A stretch of DNA of 15,910 nt from an uncultured Selenomonadales bacterium. GTDB lineage: Bacteria > Bacillota > Negativicutes > Selenomonadales > Selenomonadaceae. The DNA is taken from assembly GCA_937910665.1 (NCBI GenBank), contig CALEPR010000151.1:1-15910 (forward strand), given 5' to 3'. A program made the translations under genes and the position numbers. Below are positions 1 to 6,426 of the stretch, piece by piece (positions within the stretch are counted from its first letter, which is position 1; each line of letters opens with the position of its first letter). The notes beneath the pieces are model-generated. The model was not told the origin of the DNA, did not search any database, and saw only the letters and a list, made by a program, of their open reading frames with translations.

Positions 1-202
1 AGCACCACTCGTCATCGCTCATATCAGCGAAGTTAACGGTAAAGGTGTTAGCGTCGGCAAACGGGTTCTTCATTGCCTGTTCCCTTATCACCTCACTTTT
101 AACGGTATCATTGTCGTATGACACACGGTTTTCATTGACCTGCGAATACACGTCAGGTGCGAACACGAAAAAGAAAATAGATATAAGTATAGTAACAAAC
201 AT
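1..202 (-). CDS. N-terminal part of a secreted protein, possibly an M23-type peptidase (runs off the window)
   Basis: An ATG at 202-200 opens a frame that runs to the left window edge, giving 67 complete codons. The first 20 or so residues form a signal peptide: a short start, a hydrophobic stretch (VTILISIFFFVF) and a likely cleavage site after YSQ. The mature part contains a motif reading NPFADANTFTVNF followed by MSDDEWCF. From memory this resembles the region just before the catalytic domain of some Bacteroidota M23 metallopeptidases, but no catalytic residues lie inside the window, so the function is tentative. It starts 5 bp after the stop of the PBP4-like frame, so the two are probably co-transcribed. 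There is no Shine-Dalgarno site; the leader is A/T-rich. It belongs to the Bacteroidota-like left segment. Confidence 0.55.
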   Translation of the reverse strand, partial: MFVTILISIFFFVFAPDVYSQVNENRVSYDNDTVKSEVIREQAMKNPFADANTFTVNFADMSDDEWC

Positions 203-207
203 AATAT

Positions 208-2145
208 TTAATCGGCGATAATTGTACAAATCCTATCTTGAAAATCCTGACCAGTCTTATTCTTCATGACTCCATTAATAATGATTGAGAAGGCGAAGAG
301 ATGTCCGTTCGGAGCGTTGATATATCCTGATAGACTACTTACCCCCTTCAATGTGCCGGTCTTAGCATGCACATTATACTGTACATTACCCGTGGTCATA
401 CGTTTGCTGAGCGTGCCGTCCTTTCCTGAAATAGGTAGAGCGGGATACAGGTAATCGAAGATATTGTGGTTCTGGTACGCATACCTCAGCAGGGCAATCT
501 GAGTGTTTGCCGTGTGATAGTCATAAAGACTCACCCCGCTGCCATCAGCTATCTCGACATCGTTAATCGCCACACCTGCTTTCCGCAACACCTTCTCAAT
601 CTGCCTTACACCGTCCTTTTCCGTGCATCCCTTATTCTTGTTTATCTTGGCTAATTTCCAAAACAAAGACTCGGCGTATAAGTTATCTGAGTTTTTCAGT
701 GTACGCTGAAGCACCTGCTCCACCGTTGTGGAGTTAGTGTAGAAACATCGTGGTGAGTATTTTGAGAGCAGTGTCTTGACTCCGTGACTGAATGATTCTA
801 ATGTATCGCCTTCAGCACTGATAGCTATGACACCTTTCTCTTTCAGCACGTCACCTAAGGTGATAAGGAAATGGGTCCATGGTCTGAAGGCTGGGTCTTT
901 TGAATATTTTGTGGATGCCGGAGCGTTCTGACCTCTGTTAAACATCAAAGCACTTAAATACGGCTCGTAGGTGGACGGGACATCATCCCAACACCATCCT
1001 TTTCCGTAAAGTAGTGTGTCTCTCATGCTTATGTCGGCATAGAGGGTTCCTCTGACACATTTCACTCCCTGGCCTATCAGGGCGTCTGCTATGTCTCTCA
1101 GCTTTTCATACGTGAATGTCGGATCGAAGTCACCGACGACGTACACGTCGCCATTCAACACGCTGTCAAGTTTATGAAGTGTCAAGCCGATTCTGTGATC
1201 TGTCACGCGACCTTGAGGAAAATTGTAAGTTCTGATTCTTTCGCTCCTGTCACCGCTGCCGACTTGATTTTTTCTGTCGGCGGCGATACTTTCATTTTGT
1301 TCACGGACAGCCACGTCACGAACTCTGGCACGCAAAACTTTCATAGCCTTTTCTTTATTTTTTAGTTGAGATTTTTCGTCCTGACATTGAACAACAATTC
1401 CTGTCGGCAGGTGAGTAATTCTGATTGCAGTTTCAGTTCTGTTGACGTACTGACCGCCGGCACCGCTCGCGCAGTAAGTATCAATTCTCAAGTCCGCAGG
1501 ATTTATTTCAACATCGACTTCCTCGACTTCAGGCAAAACTGCAACAGTCACCGCGCTTGTGTGAATCCTTCCGCTGCTTTCTGTGACAGGAACTCTCTGC
1601 ACTCGATGAGTTCCGCTTTCATATTTTAATTTGCTGAATGCTCCTGCGCCGTCCACCGTGAAAAAAATTTCTTTAAAGCCGCCAATGTTTGTAGGATTTG
1701 AATCGACAATATCAACTTTCCAACCTTGACGCTCGGAATATCTCGCATACATTTTGAAAAGATCTCCGGCGAAAAGTGCAGCTTCCTCTCCGCCGACGCC
1801 TCCGCGAATTTCTACAATAACATTTTTGTCGTCGTTCGGATCTTTCGGCAAAAGCAAAATTGGAAGTTCGCCATCAAGTTCTGCTTTTGATTTTTTTAAA
1901 TCTGCAAGTTCCTCCGTCGCCAAAGATTTTAATTCTTCGTCGCCTGTTTCAAGCAAATTTTTATCTTCCTCAATCTGTGCGAGAATTTTTTTGTACGCTT
2001 GAAATTTTTTTACAATCGGCTCAAGGTTTGAAAGTTCGCGCGTGAGTTTTGTAAATCTGTCCACGTCCGCCACGACCGAAGGATCGCCGAGTTGCGATTC
2101 AATTTCGCGAAATTTATCTTCAACTTTCTGTAACTTTTCAATCAA
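208..2145 (-). CDS. prfA: Chimeric ORF: peptide chain release factor 1 (residues 1-333) joined in frame to the C-terminal part of a PBP4-type D-Ala-D-Ala carboxypeptidase
   Basis: The open frame encodes 645 residues from a TTG at 2145. Residues 1-333 are release factor 1, which recognises UAA/UAG and hydrolyses peptidyl-tRNA: PVT codon-recognition tripeptide at 186-188, GGQ catalytic motif at 230-232, and the conserved DHRIGLTLHKLD near residues 316-327. RF1 is normally about 355-360 residues, so only its last 20-30 are missing. Residues 334-645 match the C-terminal two thirds of PBP4/DacB, a periplasmic murein carboxypeptidase/endopeptidase of the S13 family, with SDN at 486-488 and KTG at 595-597. 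PBP4's signal peptide and SxxK nucleophile motif are absent. A cytosolic translation factor fused to a nucleophile-less periplasmic enzyme makes no biological sense, so I read this as two broken genes joined at 1147-1161. The TTG start is chosen because AGGAGG lies 8 nt upstream and RF1 proteins begin at this point; the frame could extend to 2181 but only into the upstream gene. Confidence 0.85.
   Translation of the reverse strand: MIEKLQKVEDKFREIESQLGDPSVVADVDRFTKLTRELSNLEPIVKKFQAYKKILAQIEEDKNLLETGDEELKSLATEELADLKKSKAELDGELPILLLPKDPNDDKNVIVEIRGGVGGEEAALFAGDLFKMYARYSERQGWKVDIVDSNPTNIGGFKEIFFTVDGAGAFSKLKYESGTHRVQRVPVTESSGRIHTSAVTVAVLPEVEEVDVEINPADLRIDTYCASGAGGQYVNRTETAIRITHLPTGIVVQCQDEKSQLKNKEKAMKVLRARVRDVAVREQNESIAADRKNQVGSGDRSERIRTYNFPQGRVTDHRIGLTLHKLDSVLNGDVYVVGDFDPTFTYEKLRDIADALIGQGVKCVRGTLYADISMRDTLLYGKGWCWDDVPSTYEPYLSALMFNRGQNAPASTKYSKDPAFRPWTHFLITLGDVLKEKGVIAISAEGDTLESFSHGVKTLLSKYSPRCFYTNSTTVEQVLQRTLKNSDNLYAESLFWKLAKINKNKGCTEKDGVRQIEKVLRKAGVAINDVEIADGSGVSLYDYHTANTQIALLRYAYQNHNIFDYLYPALPISGKDGTLSKRMTTGNVQYNVHAKTGTLKGVSSLSGYINAPNGHLFAFSIIINGVMKNKTGQDFQDRICTIIAD
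1147..1161 (-). other. Junction 1: switch from prfA to PBP4-like sequence
   Basis: These 15 bases encode VLNGD. RF1 proteins have a similar short motif after HKLDSVL, and PBP4 proteins have LNGD/LNGN just before the strand that leads to GDPT. The motif is therefore common to both partners and the reading frame is kept across it. Sequence to the right on the plus strand (prfA) has Bacillota-type character with a Shine-Dalgarno site; sequence to the left is Bacteroidota-like and visibly richer in G and C. Confidence 0.75.
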
Positions 2146-2153
2146 AAATTTTT

Positions 2154-2159
2154 CCTCCT
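2154..2159 (-). promoter_or_regulatory. Shine-Dalgarno site fixing the TTG start of prfA
   Basis: AGGAGG on the minus strand ends 8 nt before the TTG at 2145-2143. It overlaps the TGA stop of the DUF554 gene (2161-2159), which suggests translational coupling between the two genes. It rules out the longer frame starting at 2181. Confidence 0.8.
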
Positions 2160-2884
2160 CATTTCCAAAAAACTGAAACAATCAGCGCAGGCAGCAAATT
2201 TGCCACGCGAATTTTATTTTCAAACATCAAATTGACTCCGACGCAAAAAATTAAAACATTTCCGACCAGCGATAAATTTTTCAGCGCAAGTTCAGTCATA
2301 AAAGGTTCAACTACTCCAGCGAATAAAGTTATTGAACCTTGAAAAATTCCAACCGAAATGCAGGAAAAAATGCTGCCTTTCCCAAGCCCGGCAGTCATCA
2401 CCAAAACCATTATAAAATCCAACGCCGACTTTGCAATCAAAATTGTCGGATCGTGAAAAAGTCTGTCATTAATCGCGCCGATAATCGCCATCGCTCCAAT
2501 GCAAACCGTGAGCGACGCAGTGACAAATGCATCAACAAATTTTGAGTCGCCTTCGTTGCCTGATTTTTTTCTCAACCAAGTTCCAAAATTTTCAAACTTG
2601 CCGTCAATGTCAATAATTTCTCCGACAAGCCCTCCGACGATTAAACTGACAATCAGTAAAATTTCTCCGTCCGATTTAATTTCACCACTCGGCTGAACTT
2701 GAAACATTTTACTCAAAGTCCCGGCAAATCCGATAAAAATTACAGAAACCGCACAAGACATTTGCAAAGTCTGCCGAATTTTTTCCGTCAAAAATTTTCC
2801 ACCGAAAAGACCAATAAGCCCGCCAAAAATAATTGCAAAAAAATTTATCAGCGTCCCGACTCCCGCGAAATTAAAATTTTCCAA
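2159..2884 (-). CDS. DUF554 family integral membrane protein
   Basis: This 241-residue protein consists mostly of glycine-rich hydrophobic segments. It opens with a membrane helix (GTLINFFAIIFGGLIGLFGG), has further helices around IVSLIVGGLVGEIIDIDG, the ASLTVCIGAMAIIGAI stretch and the LDFIMVLVMTAGLG stretch, and ends with hydrophobic helices. This pattern and the SLTVCIGAMAIIGAIND signature fit the DUF554 (YdfK/YqgA-like) family, whose biochemical role is not established to my knowledge. The start is a TTG at 2884 with GGAGG about 13 nt upstream, rather long spacing. It lies directly upstream of prfA, with only 13 nt between its stop and the prfA start, so the two form an operon running away from rpsL. 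Confidence 0.8.
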   Translation of the reverse strand: MENFNFAGVGTLINFFAIIFGGLIGLFGGKFLTEKIRQTLQMSCAVSVIFIGFAGTLSKMFQVQPSGEIKSDGEILLIVSLIVGGLVGEIIDIDGKFENFGTWLRKKSGNEGDSKFVDAFVTASLTVCIGAMAIIGAINDRLFHDPTILIAKSALDFIMVLVMTAGLGKGSIFSCISVGIFQGSITLFAGVVEPFMTELALKNLSLVGNVLIFCVGVNLMFENKIRVANLLPALIVSVFWK

Positions 2885-2925
2885 AACTGCGATTCTTCCT
2901 CCAAAAATTTTTTCAACTGCCGCAG

Positions 2926-2934
2926 ATTATATCA
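2926..2934 (-). promoter_or_regulatory. Extended -10 promoter element for the DUF554-prfA operon
   Basis: The minus strand reads TGATATAAT, a perfect extended -10 (TGnTATAAT), about 40 nt upstream of the TTG start of the DUF554 gene. No good -35 hexamer is seen at 16-18 nt, which extended -10 promoters can tolerate. Confidence 0.55.
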
Positions 2935-2991
2935 CAATTTTATTTCAACACACTAATTTTTTATTTTGCTCAAAATTTTAAGCAAGAAATA

Positions 2992-3062
2992 TTTTCAAGA
3001 AAAATTTCGGCGAACAAAATTTCTGCCGCCGAAAAAAATTTTCCCGAAAGTTTTCTTGAAAA
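2992..3062. repeat. Nested inverted repeats in the divergent intergenic region
   Basis: A perfect 12-bp inverted repeat, TTTTCAAGAAAA at 2992-3003 and TTTTCTTGAAAA at 3051-3062, encloses a second perfect 8-bp stem, TTTCGGCG at 3005-3012 and CGCCGAAA at 3027-3034, with a 14-nt loop. The block lies in the 323-bp region between the divergent DUF554 and rpsL genes (2885-3207), upstream of both promoters' transcribed parts. It could be a protein-binding or cruciform-forming site; it has no T-run that would make it a clear terminator. A small 5-bp stem (TTGCT 2966-2970, AGCAA 2981-2985) lies just beside it. Confidence 0.6.
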
Positions 3063-3088
3063 AATTTTTCGCATCTAAAAATTTCCCC

Positions 3089-3118
3089 TTGACGTGGTGT
3101 TAATGAAATTCGCGTCAA
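3089..3118. promoter_or_regulatory. TTGACG...CGTCAA spaced palindrome upstream of the rpsL promoter
   Basis: TTGACG (3089-3094) and CGTCAA (3113-3118) are perfect inverted copies 18 nt apart, ending 8 nt before the -35 box of the rpsL promoter. The position suits a regulator site, but six-base arms can occur by chance. TTGACG could also be a -35 box, though no matching -10 is present. Confidence 0.25.
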
Positions 3119-3126
3119 AATAAGTG

Positions 3127-3155
3127 TTGACAATATTTTTTTTGAGTGATAATAT
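3127..3155 (+). promoter_or_regulatory. Near-consensus housekeeping sigma promoter for rpsL and the str genes
   Basis: TTGACA (3127-3132) is a perfect -35 box, followed by a 17-nt spacer and TAATAT (3150-3155), a -10 box with four of six consensus bases in an A/T-rich setting. The predicted start of transcription near 3162 gives a leader of about 45 nt before the rpsL ATG, too short for a large leader structure. Confidence 0.8.
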
Positions 3156-3207
3156 TCCACACGTTTTAGAAAAGCTAATGTTGAAAATTTTGAAAGGAGG
3201 TGAGTGT

Positions 3208-3591
3208 ATGCCAACAATAAATCAGTTAGTTAGAAAAAGTCGTCAAAGTTTGGCAGAAAAATCTACTGCTCCGGCTTTGAAAGAATGTCCGCAAAAGCGC
3301 GGCGTTTGTACTCGCGTTTACACAACGACCCCGAAGAAACCTAATTCGGCTCTTCGCAAAGTTGCTCGTGTTCGACTGACTAACAGCATTGAAGTCACCG
3401 CATACATTCCCGGCATCGGTCATAATTTGCAGGAGCACAGTGTTGTTTTGATTCGCGGCGGACGTGTCAAAGATTTGCCGGGCGTTCGTTATCATATCAT
3501 TCGCGGCTCGCTCGATACCGCAGGAGTTCAAGACAGAAAACAGTCACGCTCCAAATATGGCGCGAAGAAAGCTAAGGCGAAGAAAAAGTAG
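3208..3591 (+). CDS. rpsL: 30S ribosomal protein S12
   Basis: The 127-residue product matches S12, the small-subunit decoding-centre protein, across its full length. The conserved loops CPQKRGVCTRVYTTTPKKPNSALRK (split here at residues 27-51) and GGRVKDLPGVRYH (84-96) are intact. Lys43 and Lys88, the classic positions of streptomycin-resistance changes, are wild type. The ATG at 3208 is chosen over the longer frame from 3124 because an ideal AGGAGGTGA Shine-Dalgarno site ends 4-7 nt before it and MPTINQLVRK is the usual S12 start. It is the first gene of the plus-strand cluster and has its own promoter; rpoB/rpoC are not upstream. Confidence 0.97.
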   Translation: MPTINQLVRKSRQSLAEKSTAPALKECPQKRGVCTRVYTTTPKKPNSALRKVARVRLTNSIEVTAYIPGIGHNLQEHSVVLIRGGRVKDLPGVRYHIIRGSLDTAGVQDRKQSRSKYGAKKAKAKKK

Positions 3592-3660
3592 TTAGTTGAT
3601 AGTAGTTAGTGGATAGAAAAAAATATTCCTAATTCCTCACTCCTAACTTCTAATTTTTAA
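3592..3660 (+). repeat. Degenerate heptad repeats between rpsL and rpsG
   Basis: The gap can be read in 7-base steps: purine-rich units such as GTTAGTT and GATAGTA in 3592-3616, then pyrimidine-rich units such as TCCTAAT and TCCTAAC in 3628-3653. The two halves are only partly complementary, so any hairpin would be imperfect. It is the weakest member of the repeat family also present after fusA and tuf. Confidence 0.5.
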
Positions 3661-3678
3661 AAAGATTGGAGAATTAAA

Positions 3679-4149
3679 ATGCCAAGAAAAGGTTCTGTGC
3701 CGAAGCGCGACGTTTTACCTGATCCGGTTTATCACTCCAAAGTAGTCACAAAGTTCATCAACAAAGTTATGCTGTCAGGCAAAAAAAGCGTGGCGCAAAG
3801 AGTTGTTTACGATGCTTTTGAAACTATCAAGGAAAAAACCGGCAAGGATCCGCTTGAAGTTTTTGAAACGGCACTGAAAAATGTTATGCCTGTACTTGAA
3901 GTCAGAGCTCGTCGAGTCGGCGGCGCAAACTATCAAGTACCTGTCGAAGTCCGTCCCGAGAGGAGACAGACTTTGGGAATCCGTTGGCTTGTCAATTATG
4001 CAAGACTGCGCGGAGAAAAAACTATGGACGCAAGACTTTCAGCCGAACTTATGGACGCTGCAAACAATGTCGGTGCGTCGATTAAGAAAAAGGAAGATAC
4101 TCACAAAATGGCTGAGGCAAATAAAGCCTTTGCACATTATCGCTGGTAA
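3679..4149 (+). CDS. rpsG: 30S ribosomal protein S7
   Basis: The 156-residue product has the usual S7 length and landmarks: MPRKGSVPKR at the start, the 16S rRNA-binding and beta-hairpin region with RARRVGGANYQVPVEVRPERR (residues 76-96), RWLVNYARLRGEKTM, and the C-terminal HKMAEANKAFAHYRW. S7 nucleates assembly of the 30S head and contacts E-site tRNA. The ATG at 3679 is preceded by a weak TTGGAGA Shine-Dalgarno site. The S7 gene usually carries the str-operon autoregulatory site in E. coli; no equivalent leader is recognisable here. Confidence 0.97.
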   Translation: MPRKGSVPKRDVLPDPVYHSKVVTKFINKVMLSGKKSVAQRVVYDAFETIKEKTGKDPLEVFETALKNVMPVLEVRARRVGGANYQVPVEVRPERRQTLGIRWLVNYARLRGEKTMDARLSAELMDAANNVGASIKKKEDTHKMAEANKAFAHYRW

Positions 4150-4186
4150 AAAAAATTCAGCGAGAACAAAAAAGGGGAATTTTTAA

Positions 4187-6262
4187 GTGTCAAGAGAGTT
4201 TTCATTAGAAAAAACTCGCAATATCGGAATTATGGCGCACATTGATGCCGGCAAGACGACGACAACCGAGCGCATACTTTTCTACACAGGAGTTAATCAC
4301 AAACTCGGCGAAGTTCACGACGGTGCGGCAACAATGGACTGGATGGTTCAGGAACAGGAACGCGGAATTACAATTACATCTGCGGCTACAACTTGTTTCT
4401 GGAAAAATCACAGAATAAATATCATCGACACGCCCGGTCACGTTGACTTCACTGTCGAAGTTGAAAGGTCTTTAAGAGTTTTGGACGGCGCGGTTGCAAT
4501 TTTGACTGCGCGTGGCGGAGTTGAACCGCAGACTGAAACAGTTTGGCGGCAGGCAGAAAGATATAATGTTCCGCGTATGGCTTACGTCAACAAAATGGAC
4601 ATTACAGGCGCAGATTTTTTCCACGTCATTCAGATGATGCGCGACAGACTTCACGCAAATGCAGTAGCAATTCAACTTCCAATCGGTGCGGAAGATTCTT
4701 TCAAAGGAATAATCGACCTTGTAAAAATGGAAGCGATTGTCTATGAAGATGATTTAGGAAAAGTTGCCGACGAAATTGAAATTCCTGAAGATATGAGGGA
4801 AATTGCGGAAGATTATCGCGACAAACTTTTGGAAGCATGCGCTGAACAAGATGACGATTTCATGGAAAAATATCTCGGCGGCGATTCAGTCACTGAAGAT
4901 GAAATTAAAGCCGTCATTCGCAAGGCAACTTTGGAATGTCAAATGACGCCTGTCACCTGCGGAACTTCCTACAAAAATCGCGGCGTTCAACCTTTGCTTG
5001 ACGCGATAGTTGATTATATGCCCGCGCCGACAGATATTCCGCCTATTCAAGGCGTGACTCCTGACGGCGAGGAAGATTCAAGACCTGCAAGCGATGATGA
5101 ACCTTTCAGCGCACTTGCGTTTAAGATCATGACTGATCCTTACGTCGGCAAGTTGGCTTTCTTCAGAGTTTATTCAGGCGTTTTGAAGTCAGGTTCTTAC
5201 GTTTACAACTCAACCAAAGGCAAGAAAGAACGCATTGGGAGAATTTTGCAAATGCATGCCAATCAGCGAACTGAAATTGATACAGTTTACAGCGGTGACA
5301 TCGCGGCGGCAGTCGGCTTGAAAGATACAACTACAGGCGACACGCTTTGCGACGAAGGCAAGCAAATTATTCTTGAGTCAATGGAATTTCCAGATCCTGT
5401 TATCTCGGTCGCGGTTGAACCTTCGACTAAAAACGATCAGGATAAAATGGGCGTTGCACTTCAAAAACTTGCTGAAGAAGATCCAACTTTCAAAGTTCGC
5501 ACAGACGCTGAAACAGGTCAGGTTATTATTTCAGGAATGGGCGAATTGCACTTGCAAATTATCGTGGACAGAATGTTGCGCGAGTTCAAAGTTGACTGCA
5601 AAGTTGGCGAGCCACAAGTTGCTTACCGCGAGACAATTCGTAAAAGTTCCAAAGCTGAAGGAAAATTTGTTCGCCAAAGCGGCGGTCATGGTCAGTACGG
5701 ACATTGTTGGTTGGAAATTTTCCCGAACGAAGTCGGCAAAGGTTTCGAGTTTGAAAGTAAAATTGTCGGCGGCGTAATTCCGAAAGAATATATCGGGCCT
5801 ATTGAAGCCGGTGTAAAACAGGCAATGGAAAATGGAGTGCTTGCAGGTTACCCAATGGTGGACGTTAAAGCAGTTGTCTATGACGGCAGTTTCCACGAAG
5901 TTGACTCCAGTGAAGCGGCGTTTAAAATTGCAGGCTCTATGGCGTTTAAGGCGGCGGCAGAGAAGGCTAAACCTGTTCTGCTTGAACCTTACACAAAAGT
6001 TGAAGTCACAGTTCCTGAGGAGTACATGGGCGACGTTATCGGCGACTTGAACTCCAGACGCGGCAAAATTGAAGGAATGGAACCTCAAAACGGAGCGCAA
6101 ATTATTCGCGCATTTGTTCCACTTTCAGAAATGTTTGGTTACGCGACTGAACTTAGAAGTAAAACTCAAGGTCGCGGAAATTATTCAATGGAAGTTGCTT
6201 ACTATGATGAAGTTCCAAAAACCATTGCCGATACAATTATTGCGAGGAACAAAGGAGAGTAA
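4187..6262 (+). CDS. fusA: Translation elongation factor G
   Basis: The 691-residue product is a full-length EF-G, the GTPase that drives tRNA-mRNA translocation and, with RRF, ribosome recycling. The G domain shows AHIDAGKT (P-loop, 17-24), RGITITSAA (switch region), DTPGHVDF and NKMD; the later domains include the GELHLQIIVDRM and GRGNYSMEVAYYDEVP signatures of domains III to V. It starts with GTG at 4187, preceded by AAAGGGGA. It sits 37 nt after rpsG in the standard str order. Nothing in the sequence suggests a resistance variant or a second, specialised EF-G. Confidence 0.97.
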   Translation: MSREFSLEKTRNIGIMAHIDAGKTTTTERILFYTGVNHKLGEVHDGAATMDWMVQEQERGITITSAATTCFWKNHRINIIDTPGHVDFTVEVERSLRVLDGAVAILTARGGVEPQTETVWRQAERYNVPRMAYVNKMDITGADFFHVIQMMRDRLHANAVAIQLPIGAEDSFKGIIDLVKMEAIVYEDDLGKVADEIEIPEDMREIAEDYRDKLLEACAEQDDDFMEKYLGGDSVTEDEIKAVIRKATLECQMTPVTCGTSYKNRGVQPLLDAIVDYMPAPTDIPPIQGVTPDGEEDSRPASDDEPFSALAFKIMTDPYVGKLAFFRVYSGVLKSGSYVYNSTKGKKERIGRILQMHANQRTEIDTVYSGDIAAAVGLKDTTTGDTLCDEGKQIILESMEFPDPVISVAVEPSTKNDQDKMGVALQKLAEEDPTFKVRTDAETGQVIISGMGELHLQIIVDRMLREFKVDCKVGEPQVAYRETIRKSSKAEGKFVRQSGGHGQYGHCWLEIFPNEVGKGFEFESKIVGGVIPKEYIGPIEAGVKQAMENGVLAGYPMVDVKAVVYDGSFHEVDSSEAAFKIAGSMAFKAAAEKAKPVLLEPYTKVEVTVPEEYMGDVIGDLNSRRGKIEGMEPQNGAQIIRAFVPLSEMFGYATELRSKTQGRGNYSMEVAYYDEVPKTIADTIIARNKGE

Positions 6263-6265
6263 ATT

Positions 6266-6405
6266 TAATTCGTAATGCGTAATGAGTAATGATGAATTGT
6301 TACGTTTGCGGATTGCGAAATAAATTAACCTTTGAAATATTTTTTAAGTTTTTGTGTGATGCTGAGAATTTCAATTACGCATTACGCATTATGAACTACG
6401 AATTA
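6266..6405 (+). repeat. Heptad repeats forming a long inverted repeat between fusA and tuf
   Basis: The left arm (6266-6298) is built of 7-base units related to CGTAATG; the right arm (6373-6405) of units related to CATTACG. The outermost 9 bases of the two arms are perfectly complementary (TAATTCGTA at 6266-6274, TACGAATTA at 6397-6405), and an inner 12-bp block (6273-6284 with 6380-6391) is also perfect in a shifted register. About 75 nt lie between the arms, including an A/T-rich stretch with no gene. The right arm ends just before the tuf Shine-Dalgarno site (6409-6415), so folding could affect tuf translation. Confidence 0.7.
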
Positions 6406-6426
6406 TTTAGAGGAGTGTTTTTTAAA

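Noticed and set aside
208..2181. A genuine new bifunctional RF1-carboxypeptidase protein
   Set aside because: The catalytic Ser motif and signal peptide of the PBP4 half are missing and the compartments are incompatible; a chimera explains it better.
3124..3207. 28-codon N-terminal extension of S12
   Set aside because: It overlaps the promoter, and the ATG at 3208 has an ideal Shine-Dalgarno site.
5531..6100. Long antisense frame within fusA, and similar ones within rplB (10207-10833), rplP (12153-12761) and tuf (6946-7590)
   Set aside because: They mirror the codon structure of well-recognised genes, have no family resemblance, and lack convincing start sites.
6332..6360. Possible internal promoter before tuf (TTGAAA, 17 nt, TGTGAT)
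   Set aside because: The -10 box matches only four of six bases and the A/T-rich context makes such matches common.
6289..6426. 46-codon N-terminal extension of EF-Tu
   Set aside because: It translates the intergenic repeat and the true start has a Shine-Dalgarno site and the standard EF-Tu N-terminus.
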